From positions 186,001 through 250,000 of the forward strand of contig NZ_CADIKC010000003.1 in the NCBI RefSeq assembly GCF_902859805.1: DNA of 64,000 bases, written 5' to 3'. This stretch comes from Paraburkholderia sediminicola (lineage in GTDB: Bacteria > Pseudomonadota > Gammaproteobacteria > Burkholderiales > Burkholderiaceae). Below the pieces are notes generated by a model that did no database searches, was not told where the DNA came from, and saw only the letters and a list, made by a program, of their open reading frames with translations. Below are positions 25,223 to 33,152 of the stretch, one piece after another (the first letter of the stretch is position 1; every line of letters starts with the position of its first letter). A program made the translations under genes and the position numbers.

Positions 25223-27394
25223 TTATTCGTTACGCGCGGCGTTTTCCGGTGCGTTTTCCGAACCGTTGCCGGAGACCTTGCCGGCGTTGTCGCGCGCGGC
25301 GGATTGCAGTACACGCAGGTCGTCGACGGGAATATGGCAGCGGATGCGATGCGCGGACGGCTGACCCGCGTCACCGCTGCCGGCTTCGAGGAAGGGAGGG
25401 TCTTGCTGCTCGCAGATCGCTCCGAGTTTGCGCGGGCAGCGCGTATGGAACACGCAACCGGACGGCGGCGATGCCGCACTCGGCAGATCGCCGGACAGCC
25501 GTATGCGGGCGGTGTTGTCGTGGGCGTCGAGTGTCGGCACCGAAGACAGTAGCGCCTCGGTGTAGGGATGATGCGGTCCGCCGAAAACCGCGGCTGCCGG
25601 TCCGATCTCCAGCAGGCGGCCGAGGTACAGCACGGCGATGCGATCCGACAGATAGCGCACCACATGCAGATCATGCGAGATGAACACGTAGCTCACACCA
25701 CGCTCGCGCTGCAGATCGGCGAGCAGGTTGAGGATCGCGGCCTGCACGGAGACGTCGAGCGCCGACGTGGGTTCGTCGCAAACCACCACGCGCGGCTCAC
25801 CGGCAAACGCGCGCGCGATCGCCACGCGCTGCTTGAGTCCGCCGGACAACTGACGCGTGCGCGAGCCGAGATAGCGCTCGGGCAAACGCACGGCTGCTGT
25901 CAATGTAGCGAGCCGCTCGTCGATAGCGGCGCCGCGCAGTGCGGTGAGTCGCGACAACGCACGACCGATCAACCGCTTCACCGAATGCGCGCGATTGAGC
26001 GCCGAGTCGGGATTCTGGAACACGATCTGCAGCGACTTGACCTGCTCGTCGTTGCGTCGCGTGACGCGCGCGGCGAGGGGGGTGCCGTCGAGTTCGAGTA
26101 CGCTGCCCGCATCCGGTGTGAGCAGGCCGAGCATCAGTTTCGCGAGCGTCGTCTTGCCGCTGCCGGATTCGCCGACAAGGCCGAGCGTTTCGCCACTGGC
26201 GAGATCGATCGAAACGTTGTCGACCGCGCGCAGCGGCGCGCCGGACACGTGGAATGTCTTCGAGAGTTTTTCTGCGCGCAGCACGAGAGCAGGGCGCTCG
26301 CTCTCACGCGACTCATCGCCATGCAGGGGCAATCCCTCCGCAGACGCGCGCGGCAGTTCGATTGCGCGTTCGTGATAATGGCAGCGCGACATCTGATCGC
26401 CGTGTGCGGCACTCACGCGATAAGGCGGCGGTGCTTCACGGCGACAGCGGTCGTCGGCGAGACGGCAACGGTCGGCATAAATGCAGCCTTGCGTGACCGA
26501 ACCGGGCAAGGGCAAATTGCCTGCGATGGTGTCGAGCCGCTCGGTGTCCTTGCTGCGTCCCGTGGTCGGCAAACAGCGCAGCAGTCCAACCGTATAGGGA
26601 TGACGCGGCCGCGCGAACACGTCCTGGGTGGCGCCTTCCTCAACCAGCTTGCCTGCGTACAGCACGCCGACGCGCTCGCACATCCGGCCGATCACCGCGA
26701 GGTTGTGGCTGATGAACAGCACCGCGGTGCCGAGCTCTTCGCGCAGTTGCGCCACGAGATCGAGCACTTCGGCTTCGACGGTGGCGTCGAGGCCGGTGGT
26801 CGGTTCGTCGAGAATCAGCAAGGCAGGGTTCGAGGCGAGCGCCATGGCGATCACTACGCGCTGCTGCATGCCGCCCGACAACTGATGTGGATAGCTGTCC
26901 ATCACGCGCTCGGGCGAAGCAATGCGCACTCGCTGCAGTATCTCGACCGTACGCTGCACTGCTTCGTCACGCGAGACGCCGGCGGCTTCGAAGGCTTCCG
27001 TGACTTGCCGCGCGATCGTCAGTGACGGATTCAATGCGCGGCCTGGGTCCTGATAGACCATTGAAATCGCGTTCGCGCGCATCGTGCGCAACGCGTCGGC
27101 GTCGAGCTTCTGCACGTCCTGGCCGGCGATGATGATCTTGCCGGCCTTCACCTTGCCGTTACGCGGCAGATAGCGCAGCGCGGCCATTGCGACCGTCGAT
27201 TTACCGCAGCCCGATTCGCCGACGAGGCCATAGGCTTCGCCGCGCCGCACGCGAAACGATACGTCCTGCAGCACTTCGCGATCACGTCCACGCATCCGGT
27301 ACGTGACCGTCAGGCCGACGACGGTCAGCGCATCGGTGCGATCGCTCTTCGAAACGTCGAAGGCGGGGAACGAGGCGGGCGGCGGGCCGTTCAT
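25223..27394 (-). CDS. Peptide/nickel-type ABC importer, fused double ATPase (DppD-DppF-like)
   Basis: 723 residues, two ABC ATPases in one chain. The first has Walker A GLVGESGCGKST, signature LSGGMQQR and Walker B LILDEPTTGLD. It is followed by an oligopeptide-type C-terminal Cys segment (GCIYADRCRLADDRC...RCHYHE). The second has GLVGESGSGKTT, LSGGLKQR and VVCDEPTSALD, also followed by a Cys segment (GCVFHTRCPRKLGAIC). Both are complete, so both sites should hydrolyse ATP to drive import. It overlaps the upstream permease gene by 4 bases (ATGA), last gene of the operon. Substrate may be peptide, nickel chelate or another small solute. Confidence 0.94.
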   Translation of the reverse strand: MNGPPPASFPAFDVSKSDRTDALTVVGLTVTYRMRGRDREVLQDVSFRVRRGEAYGLVGESGCGKSTVAMAALRYLPRNGKVKAGKIIIAGQDVQKLDADALRTMRANAISMVYQDPGRALNPSLTIARQVTEAFEAAGVSRDEAVQRTVEILQRVRIASPERVMDSYPHQLSGGMQQRVVIAMALASNPALLILDEPTTGLDATVEAEVLDLVAQLREELGTAVLFISHNLAVIGRMCERVGVLYAGKLVEEGATQDVFARPRHPYTVGLLRCLPTTGRSKDTERLDTIAGNLPLPGSVTQGCIYADRCRLADDRCRREAPPPYRVSAAHGDQMSRCHYHERAIELPRASAEGLPLHGDESRESERPALVLRAEKLSKTFHVSGAPLRAVDNVSIDLASGETLGLVGESGSGKTTLAKLMLGLLTPDAGSVLELDGTPLAARVTRRNDEQVKSLQIVFQNPDSALNRAHSVKRLIGRALSRLTALRGAAIDERLATLTAAVRLPERYLGSRTRQLSGGLKQRVAIARAFAGEPRVVVCDEPTSALDVSVQAAILNLLADLQRERGVSYVFISHDLHVVRYLSDRIAVLYLGRLLEIGPAAAVFGGPHHPYTEALLSSVPTLDAHDNTARIRLSGDLPSAASPPSGCVFHTRCPRKLGAICEQQDPPFLEAGSGDAGQPSAHRIRCHIPVDDLRVLQSAARDNAGKVSGNGSENAPENAARNE

Positions 27395-28269
27395 CGGTCG
27401 AGCACTCCTTGCACGCTATCGGCGATCAGATTCACGCCGACCACGAGCGAAGCGATGGCGCCGGCCGCGAACACCACGGTCCACCATGCGCCTCCCGCCA
27501 TCAGCGTGTACGACTCGGACAGCGCGAGGCCCCAATCCGCGGAAGGCGGCTGAATGCCGAAGCCGAGAAACGACAACGTGGCGACCGCGAAAATGGCATA
27601 CCCGAGACGCACGGTCGCCTCGACGATGATCGGCGGCAACACGTTCGGCAGAATCTCCGCGAACATGATGTACGGCGCGCGTTCACCGCGCAGTTGCGCA
27701 GCGGCGACGTAGTCCAGATGCCGTTCGGCAAACACGGCGGCGCGTACCGTACGCGCGGTGATCGGCGTGAAGGTAATGCCGATCACGAGAATCACGGTGA
27801 AGTTCGATGCACCGACCGCGGCCAGCGCGAGCAACGCGACGATCACGAGAGGCAGCGCGAGCACGGCGTCGATCGCGCGGCCCACGACGTTGTCGACCCA
27901 GCCTTCGAAGTAGCCGACGATCAGGCCCAACGCCGTTCCCGCGACAGTGCCGAGCAGGGTCGCCAACGGCGCGATGGTCAGAATGTCGCGCGCGCCGACA
28001 ATGACTCGGGAGAACACGTCACGACCGAGTTGATCGGTGCCGAACCAATGCGTGCCATCGGGCGGCGTGAGCGAGTTGAGTGGGTCGGAGGCATACGGGT
28101 CGATCCGCACGATCCATTGCCCGGCGATTGCACAGACGATCCACCATCCAACGATCAACACGCCGGCCACAAACGTGGGCGAGCGCAGCAGCACGCGCAA
28201 CTGATCGAAGCGCGGTTCAGTAGCCGGGCGTGGCGCGGGCGGCGCGGCCGGCGGAACGATGGTGCTCAT
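27391..28269 (-). CDS. ABC permease, DppC/OppC-like
   Basis: 292 residues, inner-membrane permease of a peptide/nickel-type importer. N-terminal OppC-type segment with one transmembrane helix, then DPYASDPLNSLTPPDGTHWFGTDQLGRDVFSRVIVGARDI typical of DppC/NikC. It has about five more helices and the coupling EAA-like loop (AAAQLRGERAPYIMFAEILPNVLPPIIVEAT). It overlaps its neighbours by 4 bases on each side, so translation is coupled. It partners the DppB-like gene to form the channel. Confidence 0.94.
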   Translation of the reverse strand: MSTIVPPAAPPAPRPATEPRFDQLRVLLRSPTFVAGVLIVGWWIVCAIAGQWIVRIDPYASDPLNSLTPPDGTHWFGTDQLGRDVFSRVIVGARDILTIAPLATLLGTVAGTALGLIVGYFEGWVDNVVGRAIDAVLALPLVIVALLALAAVGASNFTVILVIGITFTPITARTVRAAVFAERHLDYVAAAQLRGERAPYIMFAEILPNVLPPIIVEATVRLGYAIFAVATLSFLGFGIQPPSADWGLALSESYTLMAGGAWWTVVFAAGAIASLVVGVNLIADSVQGVLDR

Positions 28270-29276
28270 TCGGCGCTCCTCACTCGCAGTCGCGGATTAA
28301 GCAGGATATGCAGTGCATCGGCGACAAGGTTGGCGACGGTGTAGACCACGCCGATTGTCAGCACGCCCGCTTCGAGCATCGGAAAATCCTTGGCCTTGGC
28401 GGCGTTGTAGATCAGCGAGCCGATACCTTGATAGTGGAACAGCGTCTCGACCACTACGAGGCCGCCGATCATGTAGCCGAGTTGCGTGGCGGCGACGGTG
28501 ATGGTCGGCAGCAGCGCATTGCGTAACACGTGCCGCCAGATCACGGTACGGCGCGGCAAGCCTTTGAGGATTGCGGTGCGGGTGTAGTCCGCATCGAGCG
28601 CTTCGACGGTGCCCGCGCGCGCCATTCTCGCGATGTAGCCGAAGAACACCAGCACCAGCGGCAGCACCGGCAGAATCAGGTGCTGCAATTGTTCGAGCGC
28701 GCTCGCTTCGGGCGGATACGACGCTTCGATCGGTAACCAGCGCAGCCACACGCCGAACACCAGAATCAGCACGATCGACGAGACGAACTCCGGCACCACG
28801 GTCGCCGACAACCCGGCGATGCTAATGGTGCGATCGAGCCAACGTCCTGCATGCATGGCCGACCACACACCGCCTGCAATGCCGAGCGGCACGACGACGA
28901 TAAACGCGAGCAGACCGAGCTTGGCCGAATGCGCCAGCGCGTCGGCGATAAACGGCGCAACCGGTTCGCGGTACGCATAGGAAAGCCCCATGTCGCCGCG
29001 CACGAAATGCGAGATCCACTCGACGTATTGCGTCATGAGCGGCCGGTCTGCGCCGAGCTGATGATTAAGCGCGGCGACCGCGCGCGCATCGGCGAGCGGC
29101 CCGAGCACGGCGCGGCCGATATCGCCAGGCAGCAACTGGCCACCCGCGAACACGATCACGGACAGCAGCCACAGCGTAATCAACGACAAACCGACTCGCG
29201 TCGCCAGAAACCGCACGACACGGCCGGCATTGCCGTTGGGGACCGGAGAGGCGGAAGGGGTCACCGTGGTCGACAT
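28266..29276 (-). CDS. ABC permease, DppB/OppB-like
   Basis: 336 residues, the second inner-membrane permease. The N-terminus (RFLATRVGLSLITLWLLSVIVFAGGQLLPGD) is the standard first helix. The family segment LPVLPLVLVFFGYIARMARAGTVEALDADYTRTAILKGLPRRTVIWRHVLRNALLPTITV is intact. It is separated from the binding protein by 105 bases containing tandem repeats. Part of the binding protein-DppB-DppC-DppDF operon. Confidence 0.94.
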   Translation of the reverse strand: MSTTVTPSASPVPNGNAGRVVRFLATRVGLSLITLWLLSVIVFAGGQLLPGDIGRAVLGPLADARAVAALNHQLGADRPLMTQYVEWISHFVRGDMGLSYAYREPVAPFIADALAHSAKLGLLAFIVVVPLGIAGGVWSAMHAGRWLDRTISIAGLSATVVPEFVSSIVLILVFGVWLRWLPIEASYPPEASALEQLQHLILPVLPLVLVFFGYIARMARAGTVEALDADYTRTAILKGLPRRTVIWRHVLRNALLPTITVAATQLGYMIGGLVVVETLFHYQGIGSLIYNAAKAKDFPMLEAGVLTIGVVYTVANLVADALHILLNPRLRVRSAE

Positions 29277-29308
29277 TGTGATCTCCTGCCGAAGAAGTGC
29301 CGTGCGCT

Positions 29309-29379
29309 CATGCTTTCCATGGCTTTTGCGCCCACTGCTTTCGTGTTCACTGCTTTTGCGTCCACCGCTTTTGCGTCCA
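29309..29379. repeat. Four imperfect 15-bp tandem repeats
   Basis: Units at 29320, 29335, 29350 and 29365, consensus CTGCTTTTGCGTCCA on the plus strand, with a partial unit before them. The array fills the gap between the binding-protein stop codon (29382) and the DppB start, where mRNA-stability elements often sit. Confidence 0.7.
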
Positions 29380-29381
29380 CA

Positions 29382-31052
29382 TCACGCGCTCAACACCGCG
29401 CGGTCGAAATAGAGTTGCGCGAGCGCGGTAAAACGTACGCCGTTCACACCCTTGCGCATCGCGATCAACTGATCGTAAAAGAACGGAATGATCACGGGCG
29501 TTTCATCGAGCAGCAGCGTCTGGATCTGTCCGGAGATTTTCTTCTGCGTGCCGAGGTCGACTGCCGCGACGAATTGCGCGACCAGTTGATCGTATTGCGG
29601 GTTCTTGAAGTGCGCGGCGTTCCACGTGCCGGTGCTGGTGAGCGGCGCGTTCAGAAACACGTTCGGCACGCCGCGATGACCGTAATCGGTGATGCCGAGC
29701 GGCGAGTCGAGCCAATCCGATTTGCCCGGTGTGCCCGCGCCGTAGTACAGCGACTGACTCTCCACCTTCAGGTTGATACGCACGCCGATCGCCTTCGCCG
29801 CGTTCTGCACGACCACCGCGAGATCGGGAATCTCCATGTACTTCTCGGTGGTCAGCGTGACGTCGAAACCATTCGGCACGCCCGCTTGCGCAAGCAGTTG
29901 CTTCGCCTTCGCGGTGTCGATCCTGCGTTGCGCGACGCCCGCATCGGACGACGGAAATACCGGTGCGAACGGGCTGTCGTTGCCGATCTGTGCACGGCCC
30001 TTGAACAGCCCTCGCACCAGCACGTCGCGATCGAGCGACAAGGCCAGCGCCTGGCGCACGCGTTTGTCCTTGAACAGCGGGCTGTCGTTGCGCATATGAA
30101 TCTGGCGATGCGCGCTCGACTTCACGCCGACTGCCTTGTAGTCCGGATTGTTCAGAATGCCGGCGCCGCCCTGCACGGTGAATGTGCCCATTACATCGGC
30201 CTGATGGCCTTGCAACGCGAGCATTTGCGCCTGCTCGTCGGCGTAGAACGAAAACTGTACGCGTTGCGGTAACGCTTTTTCGCCCCAGTAGTCCGGATTG
30301 CGCACGAACGAGGCGCCGACCTTCGCCTGATACTTTTCGAGCTTGAACGGACCGGTGCCGATGAAGCTCTTTTCATAACCACCTGCATAGTTCGCGGGCA
30401 GGATCACGGCGTTGAAATTGTCCGAGGAAACGTAGTACGGGAAATTGCCGTTCGGTGCATCGAGATGGAAGGCGACCGTGTGCTCGTCGACGACCTTCGC
30501 ACCGCCTTTCGACAGCACGCCCTTCAACACCGAGAGCGCCGCCGAACCGCTCGCCGGATCGGCGAGGCGGTCGAAGGTGGCGACGACGTCTTTGGCGGTG
30601 AACGCCTGGCCGTCGTGGAATTTGACGTTCGGGCGCAGCGCGAAGGTCCACACGTCGCCCTTATCGTTCGCTTTCCACGACAAGGCGAGCGCCGGCCTCA
30701 GCATGAGCTTTTCGCCGTCGTCGTCGATCAGGAATTCGCCGGTCTGGTTCAGCAGCGCGAGACTCGCGGCATCGTTCACGGTGAGCGGATCGACCGCGCC
30801 GGCCGGCGTCAGATGGGCCACACGGATTGTCTGGTTAGACGGACTCGCTGCGCCTTGCGCACGGGCCTGCGGTGCGTTCAGCACGCCGCCGCCAACCAGC
30901 GACAAACCGATCACGCTGGCATAGCGCAGCAGATCGCGGCGCGTGATGCGGCCGGCGACGAATTCGTCGATGGCGTGGTTGCCGTAGGCGTCGGCGGTGC
31001 GGCGGGCTAAGGCCAACTCGAGTTCGGGAAATCGGTCCGCGGGAGTCTTCAT
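29382..31052 (-). CDS. Solute-binding protein, family 5 (peptide/nickel), likely Tat-exported
   Basis: 556 residues from the ATG at 31052; the open frame runs further upstream, but without family character or ribosome binding site. The N-terminus is long: about 38 residues, then RITRRDLLRYASVIGLSLVGGGVLNAPQARAQ, a twin-arginine-type signal. The mature protein is a family 5 binding protein (FALRPNVKFHDGQAFTAKDVVATFDRL, YPPNYAGGYEKSFIGTGPFKLEKY-like segment, QALALSLDRDVLVRGLF). It delivers the solute to the DppBC channel. A tandem GCTGCAGTGC duplication at 31140-31159 precedes the gene. The ligand is unknown. Confidence 0.92.
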   Translation of the reverse strand: MKTPADRFPELELALARRTADAYGNHAIDEFVAGRITRRDLLRYASVIGLSLVGGGVLNAPQARAQGAASPSNQTIRVAHLTPAGAVDPLTVNDAASLALLNQTGEFLIDDDGEKLMLRPALALSWKANDKGDVWTFALRPNVKFHDGQAFTAKDVVATFDRLADPASGSAALSVLKGVLSKGGAKVVDEHTVAFHLDAPNGNFPYYVSSDNFNAVILPANYAGGYEKSFIGTGPFKLEKYQAKVGASFVRNPDYWGEKALPQRVQFSFYADEQAQMLALQGHQADVMGTFTVQGGAGILNNPDYKAVGVKSSAHRQIHMRNDSPLFKDKRVRQALALSLDRDVLVRGLFKGRAQIGNDSPFAPVFPSSDAGVAQRRIDTAKAKQLLAQAGVPNGFDVTLTTEKYMEIPDLAVVVQNAAKAIGVRINLKVESQSLYYGAGTPGKSDWLDSPLGITDYGHRGVPNVFLNAPLTSTGTWNAAHFKNPQYDQLVAQFVAAVDLGTQKKISGQIQTLLLDETPVIIPFFYDQLIAMRKGVNGVRFTALAQLYFDRAVLSA

Positions 31053-31385
31053 CGATGGAGTGTCCAGTCCGTTCTGCTGTCGGTTCTGAAGGGCCGCGCC
31101 GGATACGCGCGACAAGGCGACTTATTGCAATGACGAAAAGCTGCAGTGCGCTGCAGTGCTGAAAAGCGGTTTCAGTGTAAGCGATTGGCCACCGGTTCGG
31201 CGCGCCTGCGGCGCGGTCCGGTCGCCGTTTGGCGTATAAAAGGGCCGGCGTGTGTCGTCACGACAACGCTCGGCGGGCTGTCTCGCCCGGCCTGTGTGAA
31301 GCCCAGGATGCCGCAGCGCGGAAATTGCCGTTGCGTCGCCACCGCTGTGGAAACCTTACCGATTCTCCGCGCAGGCGAACTGGAT
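31053..31385. other. Upstream region of the binding-protein operon
   Basis: 333 bases between two minus-strand genes (NicT ends at 31386). It contains the tandem decamer GCTGCAGTGC at 31140-31159 and a possible -10 (TACACT, minus strand, 31174-31179) with no convincing -35. I tried to fold a cobalamin riboswitch here and could not support it. Confidence 0.5.
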
Positions 31386-32405
31386 TTACCGCGCAACCGT
31401 GTCGGCGCGGCGCCAGCGATGGAACAGCACCGAGCCGATCCAGCACGCCATGAAGGTTGCGACGATGCCGTAACCCAGGGCGCCGAAGTGCTCGTTGAGA
31501 CTGCCCACTGCGTCCCAAACACCGCCGTTCAGACCGAGTTTGTCCGACAGCAGTCCCAGCGCTTCAACGCCGCCAATGACGATCGCCACCACCGCCGAAA
31601 CGAACGTGATGCTCGCGTTGTAGTAGAGCTTGCGCTTCGGATCGTCCATGGCCCAGCCGTAGGCGTGGACCATCAGTACGTTGTCGGTCGAATCGACCAG
31701 CGTCATGCCCGCGGTGAAGAGCGCCGGGAACACGAGGATCGAATACAGCGGCAGACCTTTGCCGGCTTCGGACGCGGCAATTGCCAGCAGGCCGATCTCG
31801 GTCGCGGTGTCGAAGCCAAGGCCGAACAGCACGCCGACGGGGTACATGTGCCAGCTTTTCGTCACGAGCCGGAACATCGGCCGCAATGCGCGCGACAGCA
31901 GACCGGCGGGCGCGATGCTCGCCGTCGTTTCAGTAGCGAGTTCGCTGCCGCGTTGGACGTGGCGATAGCGCCGCCACACATCGCGCAGAATCACGAGATT
32001 CACGCACGCCAGCACGAGCAGAAACACCGCCGACACAACCGTGCCGATCGGGCCGCCGACCGCCTTGAAGGTCTCGAAGCGACCGTGCAGCGAATGAGCC
32101 GTCCACGCAATGCCGATCGTCGCGAGGATCACGATCGTCGAATGCCCCAGCGAAAACGCCAGGCCCACGCCGAGCGGCCGCTTGCCCGCCTGCATCAGCT
32201 TGCGCGTGACGGCATCGATCGCGGCGATGTGGTCCGCATCTACGGCGTGGCGCAGACCGAAACCGTAGGCGAGCAGCGCGGTGCCGAGCAGCAGCGGATA
32301 GTGGCGAAACGCGATCAGCGCCCACGCCCATGCGCCGAGATTGGCGGCGATCAGGACGGCATACAGCGTGATGAGGCGAGGGCGCAGCGAGGCGGTCGGC
32401 GTCAT
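31386..32405 (-). CDS. Nickel/cobalt transporter, NicT/HoxN family
   Basis: 339 residues, an eight-helix inner-membrane secondary transporter for Ni2+ or Co2+. The signature RHAVDADHIAAID is intact, as are LAFSLGHSTIVILAT and LGFDTATEIGLLAI. Ion preference cannot be read from these motifs. It follows the cupin gene by 18 bases and is likely co-transcribed. No urease, hydrogenase or cobalamin genes are in the window. The ribosome binding site is weak, consistent with coupling to the upstream gene. Confidence 0.94.
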   Translation of the reverse strand: MTPTASLRPRLITLYAVLIAANLGAWAWALIAFRHYPLLLGTALLAYGFGLRHAVDADHIAAIDAVTRKLMQAGKRPLGVGLAFSLGHSTIVILATIGIAWTAHSLHGRFETFKAVGGPIGTVVSAVFLLVLACVNLVILRDVWRRYRHVQRGSELATETTASIAPAGLLSRALRPMFRLVTKSWHMYPVGVLFGLGFDTATEIGLLAIAASEAGKGLPLYSILVFPALFTAGMTLVDSTDNVLMVHAYGWAMDDPKRKLYYNASITFVSAVVAIVIGGVEALGLLSDKLGLNGGVWDAVGSLNEHFGALGYGIVATFMACWIGSVLFHRWRRADTVAR

Positions 32406-32423
32406 GAGTTGCGTGAAAGAGGT

Positions 32424-32939
32424 TTAGTGATCGTGCGGATGTTTGTGAATCGGATCGACCCAGAAGACCGTTTCCGGCGCTTCCACGGCGTCGATATTCA
32501 GATTCACCACCACCGCTTCATTGTCGCTGCGCACCAGCACGCATTCGAGCGGGTCATCGGTGCTCGCGTTGATTTCCTGGTGCGGCACGTAGGGCGGCAC
32601 GAAGATGAAGTCGCCCGGGCCCGCTTCGGCCGTGAACTCGAGATGCTCGCCCCAGCGCATGCGTGCCTGACCTCGCACCACGTAGATGACGCTTTCGAGC
32701 GCGCCGTGATGATGCGCGCCGGTCTTCGCATTCGGATGGATCGTGACCGTGCCGGCCCAGATTTTCTGTGCGCCGACGCGCGCCGCGTTGATCGCCGCCG
32801 CGCGATTCATGCCCGGCGTTTGCGCGGTATTGCTGTCGAGCTGGTCGCCCTTGATGACCTTGACGCCGTGCTCGCGCCAGTCGATTGGCGCCGCCGGTTG
32901 TTCATCCTTGTAGTGCGGGTGTTCGTGATCCTGGCTCAT
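32424..32939 (-). CDS. Cupin protein with His-rich ends, linked to the Ni/Co transporter
   Basis: 171 residues, a single cupin barrel. Cupin motif 1 is visible as GAHHHGALESVIYVVRGQARMRWG and motif 2 as PGDFIFVPPYVPHQEIN, with three adjacent His plus Glu and a later His as metal ligands. Both ends are His-rich (MSQDHEHPHY and HKHPHDH). GAGGAG precedes the ATG. It is first of a two-gene unit with the NicT transporter, suggesting a role in handling the imported metal. That role is inference; it has no known function. Confidence 0.85.
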   Translation of the reverse strand: MSQDHEHPHYKDEQPAAPIDWREHGVKVIKGDQLDSNTAQTPGMNRAAAINAARVGAQKIWAGTVTIHPNAKTGAHHHGALESVIYVVRGQARMRWGEHLEFTAEAGPGDFIFVPPYVPHQEINASTDDPLECVLVRSDNEAVVVNLNIDAVEAPETVFWVDPIHKHPHDH

Positions 32940-33049
32940 GGTGTGTCTCCTCGTGGGCGTGAGTCCGGGCGGTCAGCACGGCGCCGTTTGGCATTTTTGC
33001 ATGTTCAAAAACGTGTGTGTTGCCGGCTGCCCCAGGCGGCGTCGCGGAC

Positions 33050-33083
33050 GAAAAAAAGGCCCATCCACAGGGACGGGCCTTTT
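33050..33083 (-). terminator. Intrinsic terminator of fusA
   Basis: 13-bp stem with one mismatch (33054-33066 with 33071-33083), 4-base loop, and seven T's on the minus strand, 70 bases after the fusA stop. Confidence 0.85.
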
Positions 33084-33152
33084 GCTGTCTGCCTTCATGG
33101 CGTCGTATTGCATTGCGGGGTGCAGCACATGGCGTATTGCAGCCCGCGGTGC

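Noticed and set aside
31116..31385. Possible cobalamin riboswitch next to the Ni/Co transporter
   Set aside because: Fragments such as GAAGCCCAGGATGCC resemble the end of a B12 element, but the core order is missing. The region is also downstream of the transporter gene, not upstream.
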